Shown in pieces: positions 40,271-50,201 of a DNA stretch of 64,000 nt. The DNA lies in assembly GCF_003634555.1 (NCBI RefSeq), contig NZ_RBKS01000001.1:1302001-1366000 (forward strand), in the 5' to 3' direction. This DNA comes from Frondihabitans australicus (GTDB lineage: Bacteria; Actinomycetota; Actinomycetes; Actinomycetales; Microbacteriaceae). The number at the start of each line of letters is the position of its first letter. Position 1 is the stretch's first letter. The notes below the pieces were generated by a model, which worked only from the letters and a program-made list of their open reading frames with translations, was not told where the DNA came from and searched no databases. The translations under genes were made by a program, and so were the position numbers.

Positions 40271-40296
40271 TGCGTCTGCGGCGCGCCCGGCGCGTC

Positions 40297-40767
40297 CTAG
40301 CGGGCGTCGCGCAGGATGTTCGTGATGCGCACCGTGCTCAGCCTCCGGCCCGCATCGTCGGTGAGCACGACCTCGTGCGTGGCGAGGGTGCGCCCGATGT
40401 GGATCGCCGTGCACGTGCCGGTCACCCAGCCGCTCGTCGCCGCCCTGCTGTGGCTGGCGTTGAGTTCGATGCCCATCGCCATGCGCCCCGGGCCGGCGGC
40501 CAGGGTCGCCGCCATCGATCCCAGCGACTCGGCGAGCACCACGTGGGCACCGCCGTGGAGGATGCCGAACGGCTGCGTGTTGCCCTCGACCGGCATCCGG
40601 CCGACCGCCCGTTCGGCGCTGATCTCGAGGATCTCGATGCCCATCTTCGCGGCCAGGTCGCCGACGCCGCGTCGCCCGGAGACGTCGAGGTCGTCGTCGG
40701 GCAGGGGAGCGGGCGACGAGCCGGTCTCGGCTCCTGCGCCACCTGTCTCGATGATGGGATCGGTCAC
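40297..40767 (-). CDS. PaaI-type hotdog-fold thioesterase
   Basis: 156 aa from GTG 40767, preferred over an in-frame start at 40812 because GAGGAGG lies 5 nt upstream. The hotdog core is clear: NTQPFGILHGGAHVVLAESL (about residues 66-85, the HGG loop being typical of PaaI and YdiI acyl-CoA thioesterases), then the GIELNASHSR strand and TGTCTAIHIGRT. It hydrolyses acyl- or aryl-CoA thioesters; the substrate is unknown. The N-terminal 35 residues are low-complexity. Divergent from polA. Confidence 0.88.
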   Translation of the reverse strand: MTDPIIETGGAGAETGSSPAPLPDDDLDVSGRRGVGDLAAKMGIEILEISAERAVGRMPVEGNTQPFGILHGGAHVVLAESLGSMAATLAAGPGRMAMGIELNASHSRAATSGWVTGTCTAIHIGRTLATHEVVLTDDAGRRLSTVRITNILRDAR

Positions 40768-40837
40768 TTCGGCCTCCTCGCGAACGGAGCCCGTCGCGGT
40801 CGGCCGCCGCACCGGAACGAGTGTCGGAGGCGGCCGC

Positions 40838-40843
40838 TAGGCT
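40838..40843 (+). promoter_or_regulatory. leaderless -10 box of polA
   Basis: TAGGCT followed by 6 nt and then GTG 40850. Confidence 0.55.
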
Positions 40844-40849
40844 GACGGG

Positions 40850-43522
40850 GTGTCGGACGCAGCAAAGCCTACCCTTCTCGTGATCGACGGCCATTCCCTG
40901 GCCTTCCGGGCGTTCTACGCCCTTCCGGTCGACAGCTTCGTCAACCGCGAGGGCCAGCACACCAACGCCATCCACGGCTTCATCTCGATGCTGCTGAACC
41001 TCCTCAAGAACGAGAAGCCGACGCATCTCGGCGTCGCGTTCGACATCTCGCGCTACTCCTTCCGCACGCGCGAGTACCCCGAGTACAAGGGCACCCGCTC
41101 CGAGACGCCGCCCGAGTTCGTCGGCCAGATCCCCCTGCTGCAGGAGGCACTGCACGCCATGGGCATCACGACGATCACGAAAGAGGACTTCGAGGCCGAC
41201 GACATCCTGGCGACCCTCGCCAGCCGCGGGGCGTCCGAGGGCTTCCGCGTCTCCGTGGTCTCCGGCGACCGCGACGCCATCCAGATGGTCAACGACGACG
41301 TCACGCTCCTCTACCCGTCCGCACGAGGTGTCACCGACCTCACCCGCTACGACCGCGACAAGGTCTTCGAGCGCTACGGCATCGAGCCTCCGCAGTACCC
41401 CGAGATCGCCGCCCTCGTCGGCGAGTCGAGCGACAACCTGATCGGCGTCGACAAGGTCGGCGAGAAGACCGCGGTCAAGTGGATCACACAGTACGGCTCC
41501 CTCGAAGAGGTGATCGCCCACCGCGACGAGATCAAGGGCGTCGTCGGCGACAAGCTCCGCGAGCAGTACGAGCGAGCCGAGCGCAACCGCCGCCTCAACC
41601 GGCTCGTCACCGACGTCGAGCTCCCGGTCGGCCCTGGCGACCTCGAACGTCGGCCGATCGACGTCACAGCGGTCCGCGAGGTCTTCGACCGCCTGCAGTT
41701 CCGCACTCTGCTCGACCGGGTGGTCGCCCTGGCCGAGGCTTCGGGCGACGGCGAGGGCAGCGCTCCTGCGCCCTCCGAGCCCGTCGGGCCCACCACGCCC
41801 GTCGTCCGCACGCTCATCGACGAAGAGCTCGGCTTCTGGCTGAAGAACCACGCGGGCGCCGACAAGCCGGCCGTGGGTCTGGCCGTCGAGTACGGCGCAG
41901 GCGGCACCGTGACCGGCCTCGGCATCGCGGCCGCCGACGACACCGTGTACGTGCCCTGGGCCGCGGGCCGCGGCGACTACGTCGCGCTCGAGGAGTGGCT
42001 CGGCGCAAGCAGTCCGAAGGTCGTGCACGACGCGAAGCGCAGCTACAAGGCGTTGAAGACCTCCGGGCTGCCGCTCACCGGTCTCGTGGGCGACCCGCGG
42101 ATCGCGGCGTGGCTCCTGCGGCCCGGGCGCACCTCGTTCGCGCTCGACGACCTCGTCTACGAGCACCTCGGCGAGAAGATGCCGACGGCAGACCCGAACC
42201 AGCTCGTGCCCGCCGACGACGCCGGCTCGGCCGCGCTCGACGCCTGGTACGCCCTCCGGGTCTCCGACGCGATCGTCGAGGCGCTCGACGAGGGCTCCCG
42301 CGGCGTGCTCCGCGACATCGAGCTGCCGCTCGTGCGGGTGCTCGGCGACATGGAGCTCACGGGCGTCGCCACCGACCAGAAGTCGCTCCGCGACCTGTCC
42401 GTCAGGCTCGGCGACACCGCCGCCTCGATCGCCGCCGAGGCGTTCGAGGTCATCGGGCGCGAGGTCAACCTCGGTTCACCCAAGCAGCTGCAGGAGGTCC
42501 TGTTCGAGCAGCTCGACATGCCGAAGACCCGTGCGATGAAGACGGGCTACTCCACCGACGCTGCCTCGCTCGCCGACCTCCAAGACAAGCATCCGCACCC
42601 GTTCCTCGGGCTGCTGCTGAAGCACCGCGACGCCACGAAGCTCCGGCAGATCATCGACACGCTCGACAAGGCGGTGGACGAGGGCGGCCGGATCCACACG
42701 ACCTACGACCAGACGGGCACGACGACGGGCCGCATCTCGTCGATCGACCCGAACCTCCAGAACATCCCCGTCAAGACCGAGGTCGGGCACGAGATCCGCG
42801 CCGCGTTCCAGCACGGCTCCGACTACGAGACGCTGCTCACCGCCGACTACTCGCAGATCGAGATGCGCATCATGGCGCACCTCTCCGGCGACCCGGGTCT
42901 CATCGAGGCGTTCAACGTCGGCGAAGACCTCCACCGCTTCGTCGGCGCCCGCATCTTCGGCGTCGAGCCGGCCGACGTGTCGCCGCTCATGCGCACCAAG
43001 GTCAAGGCCATGTCGTACGGCCTCGCCTACGGTCTGAGCCCGTTCGGCCTCTCCAAGCAGCTCCGCATCGAGACGGCCGAGGCCAAGCAGCTCATGGCCG
43101 ACTACTTCGCCCGCTTCGGCGCCGTCCGCACCTACCTCCGCGGCGTCGTCGAGCAGGCCCGCGAAGACGGCTACACCGAGACCATCTTCGGCCGCCGACG
43201 CCCGTTCGCCGACCTCACCTCGCCGAACCGCGTGCTCCGCGAGAACGCCGAGCGCGCCGCCCTGAACGCCCCGATCCAGGGCTCGGCCGCCGACATCATG
43301 AAGATCGCGATGCTGGGTGTGCGCGACGACCTCGACGAGCGCGAGCTCCGGTCGCGCGTTCTGCTGCAGGTGCACGACGAGCTCATCGTCGAGGTCGCCC
43401 GGGGCGAGGCCGACGACGTGGAGGAGATCGTCCGTCGCCGCATGGGCTCGGCCGCCGACCTCAAGGTGCCGCTCGACGTCTCCGTCGGCCACGGCGAGAG
43501 CTGGGACGCCGCCGCGCACTGA
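40850..43522 (+). CDS. polA: DNA polymerase I
   Basis: 890 aa. N-terminal 5' nuclease (about residues 1-300; VIDGHSLAFRAFYAL, EADDILATLA, GVDKVGEKTA). The middle 3'-5' exonuclease domain (about residues 310-480) seems to lack the carboxylate motifs, as in other actinobacterial Pol I, so proofreading is unlikely. The C-terminal polymerase has motif A DYSQIEMRIMAHLSGD (about residues 666-681), the O-helix RTKVKAMSYGLAYGLS and motif C VHDELIVEV (about residue 842). Used in repair and Okazaki-fragment processing. Confidence 0.97.
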   Translation: MSDAAKPTLLVIDGHSLAFRAFYALPVDSFVNREGQHTNAIHGFISMLLNLLKNEKPTHLGVAFDISRYSFRTREYPEYKGTRSETPPEFVGQIPLLQEALHAMGITTITKEDFEADDILATLASRGASEGFRVSVVSGDRDAIQMVNDDVTLLYPSARGVTDLTRYDRDKVFERYGIEPPQYPEIAALVGESSDNLIGVDKVGEKTAVKWITQYGSLEEVIAHRDEIKGVVGDKLREQYERAERNRRLNRLVTDVELPVGPGDLERRPIDVTAVREVFDRLQFRTLLDRVVALAEASGDGEGSAPAPSEPVGPTTPVVRTLIDEELGFWLKNHAGADKPAVGLAVEYGAGGTVTGLGIAAADDTVYVPWAAGRGDYVALEEWLGASSPKVVHDAKRSYKALKTSGLPLTGLVGDPRIAAWLLRPGRTSFALDDLVYEHLGEKMPTADPNQLVPADDAGSAALDAWYALRVSDAIVEALDEGSRGVLRDIELPLVRVLGDMELTGVATDQKSLRDLSVRLGDTAASIAAEAFEVIGREVNLGSPKQLQEVLFEQLDMPKTRAMKTGYSTDAASLADLQDKHPHPFLGLLLKHRDATKLRQIIDTLDKAVDEGGRIHTTYDQTGTTTGRISSIDPNLQNIPVKTEVGHEIRAAFQHGSDYETLLTADYSQIEMRIMAHLSGDPGLIEAFNVGEDLHRFVGARIFGVEPADVSPLMRTKVKAMSYGLAYGLSPFGLSKQLRIETAEAKQLMADYFARFGAVRTYLRGVVEQAREDGYTETIFGRRRPFADLTSPNRVLRENAERAALNAPIQGSAADIMKIAMLGVRDDLDERELRSRVLLQVHDELIVEVARGEADDVEEIVRRRMGSAADLKVPLDVSVGHGESWDAAAH

Positions 43523-43593
43523 CCGCCCGCGGGGCGCATCCGCCGCCAGGGGAGCACGATGGGGGAGATCACATCCGCGACGAAGGAGTTCCC

Positions 43594-43905
43594 ATGGCCA
43601 CCCTCAACGGATCCACCGTCAAGAAGCTGATCGTCGCCTGCGACGCCGGCATGGGCTCGAGCATCATGCTCGCCACGACGCTGAAGAAGCAGCTGAAGAA
43701 GAACGGCGTCACCGTCGAGCACTCCGCGGTGGCCGAGATCCCGCAGGATGCCGACGTCGTCGTCACCCAGAACAACCTCGCCGCCCGCGCACGCGACGCG
43801 GCCGCCCCCGGCACACCGATCGTGCCGTTCCAGCTCTTCATGGGCGATCCCGCCGTGGCCGCCGTCGTCGACGCCATCCAGAACGGCACCACCGTCGAGG
43901 TCTGA
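43594..43905 (+). CDS. orphan PTS mannitol-type EIIB protein
   Basis: 103 aa. The phosphorylation loop VACDAGMGSSIM (about residues 11-22), with its Cys, matches the IIB domain of mannitol-class PTS transporters. AAGGAG lies 6 nt before the ATG. No EIIA or EIIC gene is nearby; it lies alone between polA and the DUF885 gene. It may serve an EIIC encoded elsewhere or act as a phosphorylation-dependent regulator; neither can be told from the sequence. Confidence 0.85.
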   Translation: MATLNGSTVKKLIVACDAGMGSSIMLATTLKKQLKKNGVTVEHSAVAEIPQDADVVVTQNNLAARARDAAAPGTPIVPFQLFMGDPAVAAVVDAIQNGTTVEV

Positions 43906-43938
43906 CCCCGGCGCCCGCCGGGTGTCGGCACCCGTCGC

Positions 43939-43944
43939 TAGTCT
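43939..43944 (+). promoter_or_regulatory. leaderless -10 box of the DUF885 gene
   Basis: TAGTCT followed by 6 nt and then the ATG at 43951. Confidence 0.55.
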
Positions 43945-43950
43945 CGATCC

Positions 43951-45663
43951 ATGAGCACCGTGACCTCCGCGAGCACCGAAGCCGCGCGCCAGCCCACCGC
44001 CGTCGACGCCATCGCCGAGCGCTGGGTCGACACCCTCTGCGAGCTCGACCCGCAGTGGGCCACCTGGCTGGGGCGGCCCGGGCGGACGGGCGAGTACGGC
44101 GACCTCTCGCCGCGCGGGCACGCCGCGTACATCGAGGCGGCGCGGTCGACGCTGGCCGAGCTCCGCCGGGCTCCTGCGGCCGATGCCGTCGACCGGGTGA
44201 CGAAAGGCGACCTCGAGGCCTCTCTCGAGCTCGATCTCGAGTACGACGCCCAGCGCCTGCACCTGCGCGATCTCAATGTTCTCGCGTCGCCGGCCCAGAG
44301 CGTCCGAGACGTCTTCGACCTCATGCCGACCGCGACCGAGGGCGACTGGGCCGATATCGCCTCGCGGCTGGAGCACCTGCAGGGCGCTCTCGACGGCTAC
44401 GTCGAGACGCTGCGGCAGGGCATCACCGAGGGCGTCGTGCCGGCGAAGCGGCAGGTCCGGGCCGTCGCCGAGCAGTGCGACCGGCACATCGCGGTCGACG
44501 GCTTCTTCGCCGAGCTCACCGAGGCCCCGGTGCTCGCCGACGGCAGCGCCGTCCCCGACGACCTCGGAGACCGGCTCAGCGAAGGCGCCCGGGCTGCGTC
44601 CGAGGCGTATCGCTCGTTCGGCGCGTTCCTCCGCGACGAGCTCCTCCCCGCCGCGACCGAGGCCGACGCCGTGGGCCGCGACGCGTACGCGCTGCACTCC
44701 CGCCGATTCCTCGGGGCGACCGTCGACCTCGACGAGACCTACGAGTGGGGCCTCGCCGAGGTGGCCCGCATGGCCGCCGAGCAGGAGGCAGTGGCCGACA
44801 CGATCGAGGCGGGCGCGAGCGTGACGAGGGCGATCGAGGTGCTCGACTCGGATCCTGCCCGCCAGCTCGACGGCGCCGACGCCCTCCGGGCCTGGATGCA
44901 GACGCTCAGCGATCGCGCGGTGGCCGAGCTCGGCGAGAGCCACTTCGACATCCCCGACGAGATCCGCACGCTCGAGTGCCGGATCGCGCCGACGCACGAC
45001 GGCGGCATCTACTACACGTCGCCGAGCGACGACTTCACGAGGCCGGGCAGGATGTGGTGGTCCGTCCCGGTGGGCGTCACCCGGTTCACCACGTGGCGCG
45101 AGACCACGACGGTGTACCACGAGGGCGTCCCCGGTCATCACCTGCAGCTCGGCCAGGCGGTCGTCAATCGCGCGACGCTCAACACGTACCGCCGCTCGGT
45201 GGCCGGCACCTCCGGTCACGCCGAGGGCTGGGCGCTCTACGCCGAGCGGCTCATGGAGGAGCTCGGCTACCTCGACGACCCGGGCGACCGGCTCGGCATG
45301 CTCGACGGGCAGCGCATGCGCGCGGCGCGCGTCGTCATCGACATCGGCGTGCACCTCGGCAAGGAGTTCCCGGGTTGCGCCTCGATGCCCGCCGGCGGCA
45401 CCTGGGACTACGACAAGGCCTTCGCCTACATGACCGACAACGTCAACATGGACGAGTCGTTCATCCGCTTCGAGATCGACCGCTACCTCGGCTGGCCGGG
45501 TCAGGCGCCGTCCTACAAGGTCGGCCAGCGCATCTGGGAGGGGCTGCGGGCCGCCCGCGCCGAACGGGACGGCGACGCGTTCGACGTCCGGCGCTTCCAC
45601 AGCGAGGCGCTCGCCCTCGGCGGTGTGGGGCTCGACACCCTTCGACGCGCGCTGCTCGACTGA
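43951..45663 (+). CDS. DUF885 family protein, probable zinc peptidase
   Basis: 570 aa, no signal peptide. The family (DUF885) has an all-helical, M32-carboxypeptidase-like architecture. The zinc-binding motif is visible as VYHEGVPGHHLQ (about residues 389-400), with further conserved HAEGWALYAERLMEELGY (about residues 422-439). DUF885 proteins are thought to be metallopeptidases, but the substrate is unknown. A single-gene unit with its own leaderless promoter. Confidence 0.88.
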   Translation: MSTVTSASTEAARQPTAVDAIAERWVDTLCELDPQWATWLGRPGRTGEYGDLSPRGHAAYIEAARSTLAELRRAPAADAVDRVTKGDLEASLELDLEYDAQRLHLRDLNVLASPAQSVRDVFDLMPTATEGDWADIASRLEHLQGALDGYVETLRQGITEGVVPAKRQVRAVAEQCDRHIAVDGFFAELTEAPVLADGSAVPDDLGDRLSEGARAASEAYRSFGAFLRDELLPAATEADAVGRDAYALHSRRFLGATVDLDETYEWGLAEVARMAAEQEAVADTIEAGASVTRAIEVLDSDPARQLDGADALRAWMQTLSDRAVAELGESHFDIPDEIRTLECRIAPTHDGGIYYTSPSDDFTRPGRMWWSVPVGVTRFTTWRETTTVYHEGVPGHHLQLGQAVVNRATLNTYRRSVAGTSGHAEGWALYAERLMEELGYLDDPGDRLGMLDGQRMRAARVVIDIGVHLGKEFPGCASMPAGGTWDYDKAFAYMTDNVNMDESFIRFEIDRYLGWPGQAPSYKVGQRIWEGLRAARAERDGDAFDVRRFHSEALALGGVGLDTLRRALLD

Positions 45664-45689
45664 GGTTGTCGCGCCTGCGTCCGTGCCGT

Positions 45690-45695
45690 TAGACT
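45690..45695 (+). promoter_or_regulatory. -10 box of rpsA
   Basis: TAGACT about 140 nt before the rpsA start, leaving an unusually long leader for this window. Confidence 0.5.
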
Positions 45696-45701
45696 TGCTG
45701 G

Positions 45702-45836
45702 GCGCAAACTGCGTCGACCTATCCGCACGCTGCCGCTTCATCACAATTCCCATGCACTGCGACCTCCGCGAGGAGTCGTGTGTCGTGCGGGAGAAGCGCG
45801 TGGCCCGAACAATGCCCAAAACGGAGCAACCACTAC
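45702..45836 (+). promoter_or_regulatory. long 5' leader of rpsA with an overlapping upstream ORF
   Basis: About 135 nt between the predicted transcription start and ATG 45837. An ATG at 45751 opens a frame (MHCDLREESCVVREK...) that runs past the rpsA start in another frame. S1 autoregulates through its own leader in E. coli; whether this leader does so is inference. Confidence 0.35.
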
Positions 45837-47288
45837 ATGACAATCGTAACGACCAAGGCACCCAAGCAGGTCGCCGTCAACGACATCGGATCTGCTGAAG
45901 ACTTCCTCGCCGCGGTCGAAAAGACTCTCAAGTTCTTCAACGACGGCGACCTCATCGAGGGCACCGTCGTCAAGATCGACCGCGACGAGGTCCTCCTCGA
46001 CGTGGGCTACAAGACCGAGGGCGTCATCCCCTCGCGCGAGCTCTCGATCAAGCACGACGTCGACCCCAGCGAGGTCGTCGGCGTCGGCGACACCGTCGAG
46101 GCCCTCGTTCTCCAGAAGGAGGACAAGGAAGGCCGTCTGATCCTGTCCAAGAAGCGTGCGCAGTACGAGCGCGCGTGGGGCGACGTGGAGAAGATCAAGG
46201 ACGCCGACGGCGTCGTCACCGGCACCGTCATCGAGGTCGTCAAGGGCGGCCTCATCGTCGACATCGGCCTCCGCGGCTTCCTCCCGGCCTCGCTCATCGA
46301 GCTGCGCCGCGTCCGCGACCTCACGCCGTACCTCGGCCAGGAGATCGAGGCGAAGATCCTCGAGCTCGACAAGAACCGCAACAACGTGGTCCTGTCGCGC
46401 CGCGCCCTGCTCGAGCAGACGCAGTCCGAGAGCCGCACCTCGTTCCTCAACAACCTCCACAAGGGCCAGGTCCGCAAGGGCATCGTGTCGTCGATCGTCA
46501 ACTTCGGTGCGTTCGTCGACCTGGGCGGCGTCGACGGTCTCGTCCACGTCTCCGAGCTCTCGTGGAAGCACATCGAGCACGCCTCCGAGGTCGTCGAGGT
46601 CGGCCAGGAGGTCACCGTCGAGATCCTCGAGGTCGACCTCGACCGCGAGCGCGTCTCCCTGTCGCTCAAGGCGACGCAGGAAGACCCGTGGCAGGTCTTC
46701 GCCCGCACGCACGCCATCGGCCAGGTCGCTCCCGGCAAGGTCACGAAGCTGGTGCCGTTCGGTGCGTTCGTCCGCGTCGCGGACGGCATCGAGGGCCTCG
46801 TGCACATCTCCGAGCTGTCCGCCAAGCACGTCGAGCTCGCCGAGCAGGTCGTGTCGGTCGGCGACGAGGTGTTCGTCAAGGTCATCGACATCGACCTCGA
46901 GCGTCGCCGCATCTCGCTGAGCCTCAAGCAGGCCAACGAGGGTGTCGACCCCGAGGGCACCGAGTTCGACCCGGCGCTCTACGGCATGCTCACCGAGTAC
47001 GACGACCAGGGCAACTACAAGTACCCCGAGGGCTTCGACCCGGAGACCAACGAGTGGCGCGAGGGCTTCGAGGCCCAGCGCGAGAAGTGGGAGCAGGACT
47101 ACGCTGCCGCCCAGGCTCGCTGGGAGGCTCACAAGAAGCAGGTCGCCGCTTCGCTCGCCGAAGAGGCCACCTCGTTCGACGTCCCCTCGGGTTCGTCGTT
47201 CTCGAACGAGTCGTCCTCGAACGCCGGCACCCTCGCCGACGACGAGTCGCTCGCCGCGCTTCGCGAGAAGCTGTCGAACAACAACTAG
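45837..47288 (+). CDS. rpsA: 30S ribosomal protein S1
   Basis: 483 aa with four S1 OB-fold domains (starting about residues 35, 120, 205 and 292; typical pieces are GTVVKIDRDEVLLDVGYKTEG and VDGLVHVSELSW), the actinobacterial number rather than six. It binds mRNA on the small subunit. The C-terminal ~100 residues are a charged, then Ser-rich tail (SGSSFSNESSSNAG). ATG 45837 with upstream CGGAG is chosen over an in-frame extension. A strong terminator follows. Confidence 0.97.
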   Translation: MTIVTTKAPKQVAVNDIGSAEDFLAAVEKTLKFFNDGDLIEGTVVKIDRDEVLLDVGYKTEGVIPSRELSIKHDVDPSEVVGVGDTVEALVLQKEDKEGRLILSKKRAQYERAWGDVEKIKDADGVVTGTVIEVVKGGLIVDIGLRGFLPASLIELRRVRDLTPYLGQEIEAKILELDKNRNNVVLSRRALLEQTQSESRTSFLNNLHKGQVRKGIVSSIVNFGAFVDLGGVDGLVHVSELSWKHIEHASEVVEVGQEVTVEILEVDLDRERVSLSLKATQEDPWQVFARTHAIGQVAPGKVTKLVPFGAFVRVADGIEGLVHISELSAKHVELAEQVVSVGDEVFVKVIDIDLERRRISLSLKQANEGVDPEGTEFDPALYGMLTEYDDQGNYKYPEGFDPETNEWREGFEAQREKWEQDYAAAQARWEAHKKQVAASLAEEATSFDVPSGSSFSNESSSNAGTLADDESLAALREKLSNNN

Positions 47289-47307
47289 TTCGACCTGCCT
47301 CACACGC

Positions 47308-47340
47308 AACGGCGGTCACCCCCTCGGGGTGGCCGCCGTT
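47308..47340 (+). terminator. strong hairpin terminator of rpsA
   Basis: A 15-bp stem (AACGGCGGTCACCCC, one G-T pair) with a 3-nt loop, 19 nt after the stop. Confidence 0.85.
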
Positions 47341-47378
47341 CGGCGTTTCACTGCGCATTCCGTCCAAGGCGTGCGCGC

Positions 47379-47384
47379 TAGGGT
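47379..47384 (+). promoter_or_regulatory. leaderless -10 box of coaE
   Basis: TAGGGT followed by 7 nt and then GTG 47392. Confidence 0.55.
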
Positions 47385-47391
47385 GTCACCC

Positions 47392-48012
47392 GTGTTCGTT
47401 GTGGGATTGACCGGGGGAATCGCAGCCGGCAAGTCGATCGTCGCCTCGCGCCTGGGCGCGCTCGGCGCAGCCGTGGTGGACGCCGACCGTCTGGCCCGCG
47501 AGGTCGTCGAGCCGGGCACACCCGGGCTCGCCGAGATCGCCCAGCGGTTCGGCGAGGGGGTCGTGCAGCCGGACGGCTCGCTCGATCGGGCGGCTCTCGG
47601 GGCGATCGTGTTCAGCGATCCTGCCGCCCGACTCGACCTCGAGGCGATCACGCACCCGCGCGTGCAGGCTCTCAGTCTGCAGCGGATGTGCGAGGCCGTG
47701 GCCGACGACCCGGCGCGCGTCGTCGTCTACGACGTGCCGCTACTCGTCGAGGCCAGGGGAGTGGGCGAGTTCGACCACATCGTCGTCGTGCACGCGCCCG
47801 CCTCGATGCGCATCGCACGGCTGGTCACGCTGCGCGGCATGGACCCCGCCGAGGCCCGCAAGCGCGTCGACGCCCAGGCGTCCGACGAGCAGCGGGCGGC
47901 GGTGGCCGACGACGTGATCGACTCGTCGACCAGCCTCGCGTCGACCGAGAAGCAGACCGACGCCCTCTACGCCCGACTGGTCGACCTGGCCGTCGCGAAG
48001 GCGCGCGCCTAG
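47392..48012 (+). CDS. coaE: dephospho-CoA kinase
   Basis: 206 aa from GTG 47392 ([15 protein letters not shown]). Performs the last step of CoA synthesis. The P-loop GGIAAGKS (residues ~8-15), [16 protein letters not shown] (about residues 32-47) and [10 protein letters not shown] (lid region) are typical. It is the short bacterial form without the C-terminal UPF0157 extension found in mycobacteria. Located between rpsA and uvrB, as in many Actinobacteria. Confidence 0.96.
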   Translation: MFVVGLTGGIAAGKSIVASRLGALGAAVVDADRLAREVVEPGTPGLAEIAQRFGEGVVQPDGSLDRAALGAIVFSDPAARLDLEAITHPRVQALSLQRMCEAVADDPARVVVYDVPLLVEARGVGEFDHIVVVHAPASMRIARLVTLRGMDPAEARKRVDAQASDEQRAAVADDVIDSSTSLASTEKQTDALYARLVDLAVAKARA

Positions 48013-48121
48013 GGCGATCCATCTCGACGTGGCACCCTCGCGCCGCGCCCGCGTCGGCACGATTCCGCTCAGGGCGCAGGAGCAGCGTCGCCCCGCCCGG
48101 CCGAGTGTCAGTGGCCGCTCG

Positions 48122-48127
48122 TACACT
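48122..48127 (+). promoter_or_regulatory. leaderless -10 box of uvrB
   Basis: TACACT followed by 7 nt and then ATG 48135. No LexA-type box is visible next to it. Confidence 0.55.
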
Positions 48128-48134
48128 TGTTCGC

Positions 48135-50201
48135 ATGGAACCGACTCGCAGCGTCCGCCCCTTCGAAGTGGTCAGCGAGTACCAGCCCAGCGGCGATCAG
48201 CCCGCTGCCATCGCTGAACTCGCCGGCCGGATCAACGCCGGTGAGACCGACGTCGTGCTGCTCGGCGCGACCGGCACCGGCAAGTCCGCGACCACCGCCT
48301 GGCTCGTCGAGGCCGTCAACCGGCCGACCCTGGTGCTCGCCCACAACAAGACGCTGGCGGCGCAGCTGGCGAACGAGTTCCGCGAGCTGTTCCCGCACAA
48401 CGCCGTCGAGTACTTCGTGTCGTACTACGACTACTACCAGCCCGAGGCGTACGTGCCGCAGACCGACACCTTCATCGAGAAAGACTCGTCGATCAATGCC
48501 GAGGTCGAGCGCCTGCGTCACTCGACGACCAACTCGCTGCTGAGCCGCCGCGACGTCATCGTCGTCTCGACCGTGTCGTGCATCTACGGCCTCGGCACGC
48601 CCGAGGGCTACATGGAGGCGATGCAGGCCCTCCAGGTCGGCATGATGATTCCGCGCGACACGCTCATCCGCAAGTTCGTGGCGATGCAGTACCAGCGCAA
48701 CGACATCGACTTCTCGCGCGGCAACTTCCGGGTGCGCGGCGACACGATCGAGATCATCCCGATGTACGAAGAGCTCGCGATCCGCATCGAGATGTTCGGC
48801 GACGAGATCGAGGCGCTCTACTACCTGCACCCGCTCACCGGTGACGTCGTCCGCAAGGTCGACGCGGTCTCCGTGTTCCCGGGGTCGCACTACGTCGCCG
48901 GCACCGACGTCATGCACCGCGCCATCGGCACGATCAAAGAAGAGCTCGCCGAGCGTCTCGCCGAGCTCGACCGTCAGGGCAAGCTCCTCGAGTCGCAGCG
49001 GCTGCGCATGCGCACGACGTTCGACCTCGAGATGATGGAGCAGATCGGCTTCTGCAACGGCATCGAGAACTACTCGCGCCACATCGACGGCCGCGTGGCC
49101 GGCGAGGCGCCGCACTGCCTCCTCGACTACTTCCCCGACGACTTCCTCGTCGTCATCGACGAGTCACACGTCACCGTGCCGCAGATCGGAGCGATGTACG
49201 AGGGCGACGCCTCGCGCAAGCGCACGCTCGTCGACCACGGCTTCCGTCTGCCGAGCGCCCTCGACAACCGCCCGCTCAAGTGGGAGGAGTTCCTCGAGCG
49301 CGTCGGCCAGAAGGTCTACCTGTCGGCGACCCCCGGCAAGTACGAGCTCGGCGTCACCGACAGCGTGGTCGAGCAGATCATCCGCCCGACCGGTCTGGTC
49401 GACCCGAAGATCGTGGTCAAGCCGTCCGCCGGCCAGATCGACGATCTGCTCGAGGAGATCCAGCTCCGCACCGAGCGCGACGAGCGCGTGCTCGTCACGA
49501 CGCTGACCAAGAAGATGGCCGAAGAGCTCACCGACTTCCTCACCGAGGCCGGCGTGCGCGTGCGCTACCTCCACTCCGATGTCGACACCCTCCGTCGCGT
49601 CGAGCTGCTCACCGAGCTCCGGCAGGGTGTCTACGACGTCTTGGTGGGCATCAACCTGCTCCGCGAGGGACTCGACCTCCCCGAGGTGTCTCTCGTCGCC
49701 ATCCTCGACGCCGACAAGGAGGGGTTCCTCCGCTCGTCGACGTCGCTCATCCAGACGATCGGCCGTGCGGCCCGCAATGTCTCGGGCGAGGTGCACATGT
49801 ACGCCGACGTCATGACCGACTCGATGAAGCAGGCCCTCGACGAGACCGAGCGCCGCCGCGAGAAGCAGATCGCGTACAACGTCGAGCGCGGCATCGACCC
49901 GCAGCCGCTGCGCAAGAAGATCGCCGACATCACGGCGGTGCTCGCCCGCGAGGGCGCCGACACGGCCGAGCTGCTCGCCGGCCGCCAGGGCGCGAAGCGC
50001 GCACCGACACCGAACCTGCGCCGCGAGGGCCTCGCCGCCGGCGCCGCCGACAACATCGAGTCGATCATCGCCGACCTCAACGAGCAGATGCTCCAGGCCG
50101 CCGCCGAGCTCAAGTTCGAGCTCGCGGGCCGACTGCGCGACGAGGTCGCCGAACTCAAGAAAGACCTGAGGGGCATGGAGGCCGCCGGGCATGTCCGCTG
50201 A
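48135..50201 (+). CDS. uvrB: excinuclease ABC subunit B
   Basis: 688 aa. Damage-verifying helicase of nucleotide excision repair. Walker A is GATGTGKS (about residue 45), the damage-probing beta-hairpin is [12 protein letters not shown] (about residues 96-107) and Walker B is VVIDESHVT (about residue 340); helicase motifs V and VI ([23 protein letters not shown]) follow. The C-terminal UVR motif ([17 protein letters not shown]) contacts UvrC. It overlaps the following SDR gene by 11 nt. Confidence 0.98.
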   Translation: MEPTRSVRPFEVVSEYQPSGDQPAAIAELAGRINAGETDVVLLGATGTGKSATTAWLVEAVNRPTLVLAHNKTLAAQLANEFRELFPHNAVEYFVSYYDYYQPEAYVPQTDTFIEKDSSINAEVERLRHSTTNSLLSRRDVIVVSTVSCIYGLGTPEGYMEAMQALQVGMMIPRDTLIRKFVAMQYQRNDIDFSRGNFRVRGDTIEIIPMYEELAIRIEMFGDEIEALYYLHPLTGDVVRKVDAVSVFPGSHYVAGTDVMHRAIGTIKEELAERLAELDRQGKLLESQRLRMRTTFDLEMMEQIGFCNGIENYSRHIDGRVAGEAPHCLLDYFPDDFLVVIDESHVTVPQIGAMYEGDASRKRTLVDHGFRLPSALDNRPLKWEEFLERVGQKVYLSATPGKYELGVTDSVVEQIIRPTGLVDPKIVVKPSAGQIDDLLEEIQLRTERDERVLVTTLTKKMAEELTDFLTEAGVRVRYLHSDVDTLRRVELLTELRQGVYDVLVGINLLREGLDLPEVSLVAILDADKEGFLRSSTSLIQTIGRAARNVSGEVHMYADVMTDSMKQALDETERRREKQIAYNVERGIDPQPLRKKIADITAVLAREGADTAELLAGRQGAKRAPTPNLRREGLAAGAADNIESIIADLNEQMLQAAAELKFELAGRLRDEVAELKKDLRGMEAAGHVR

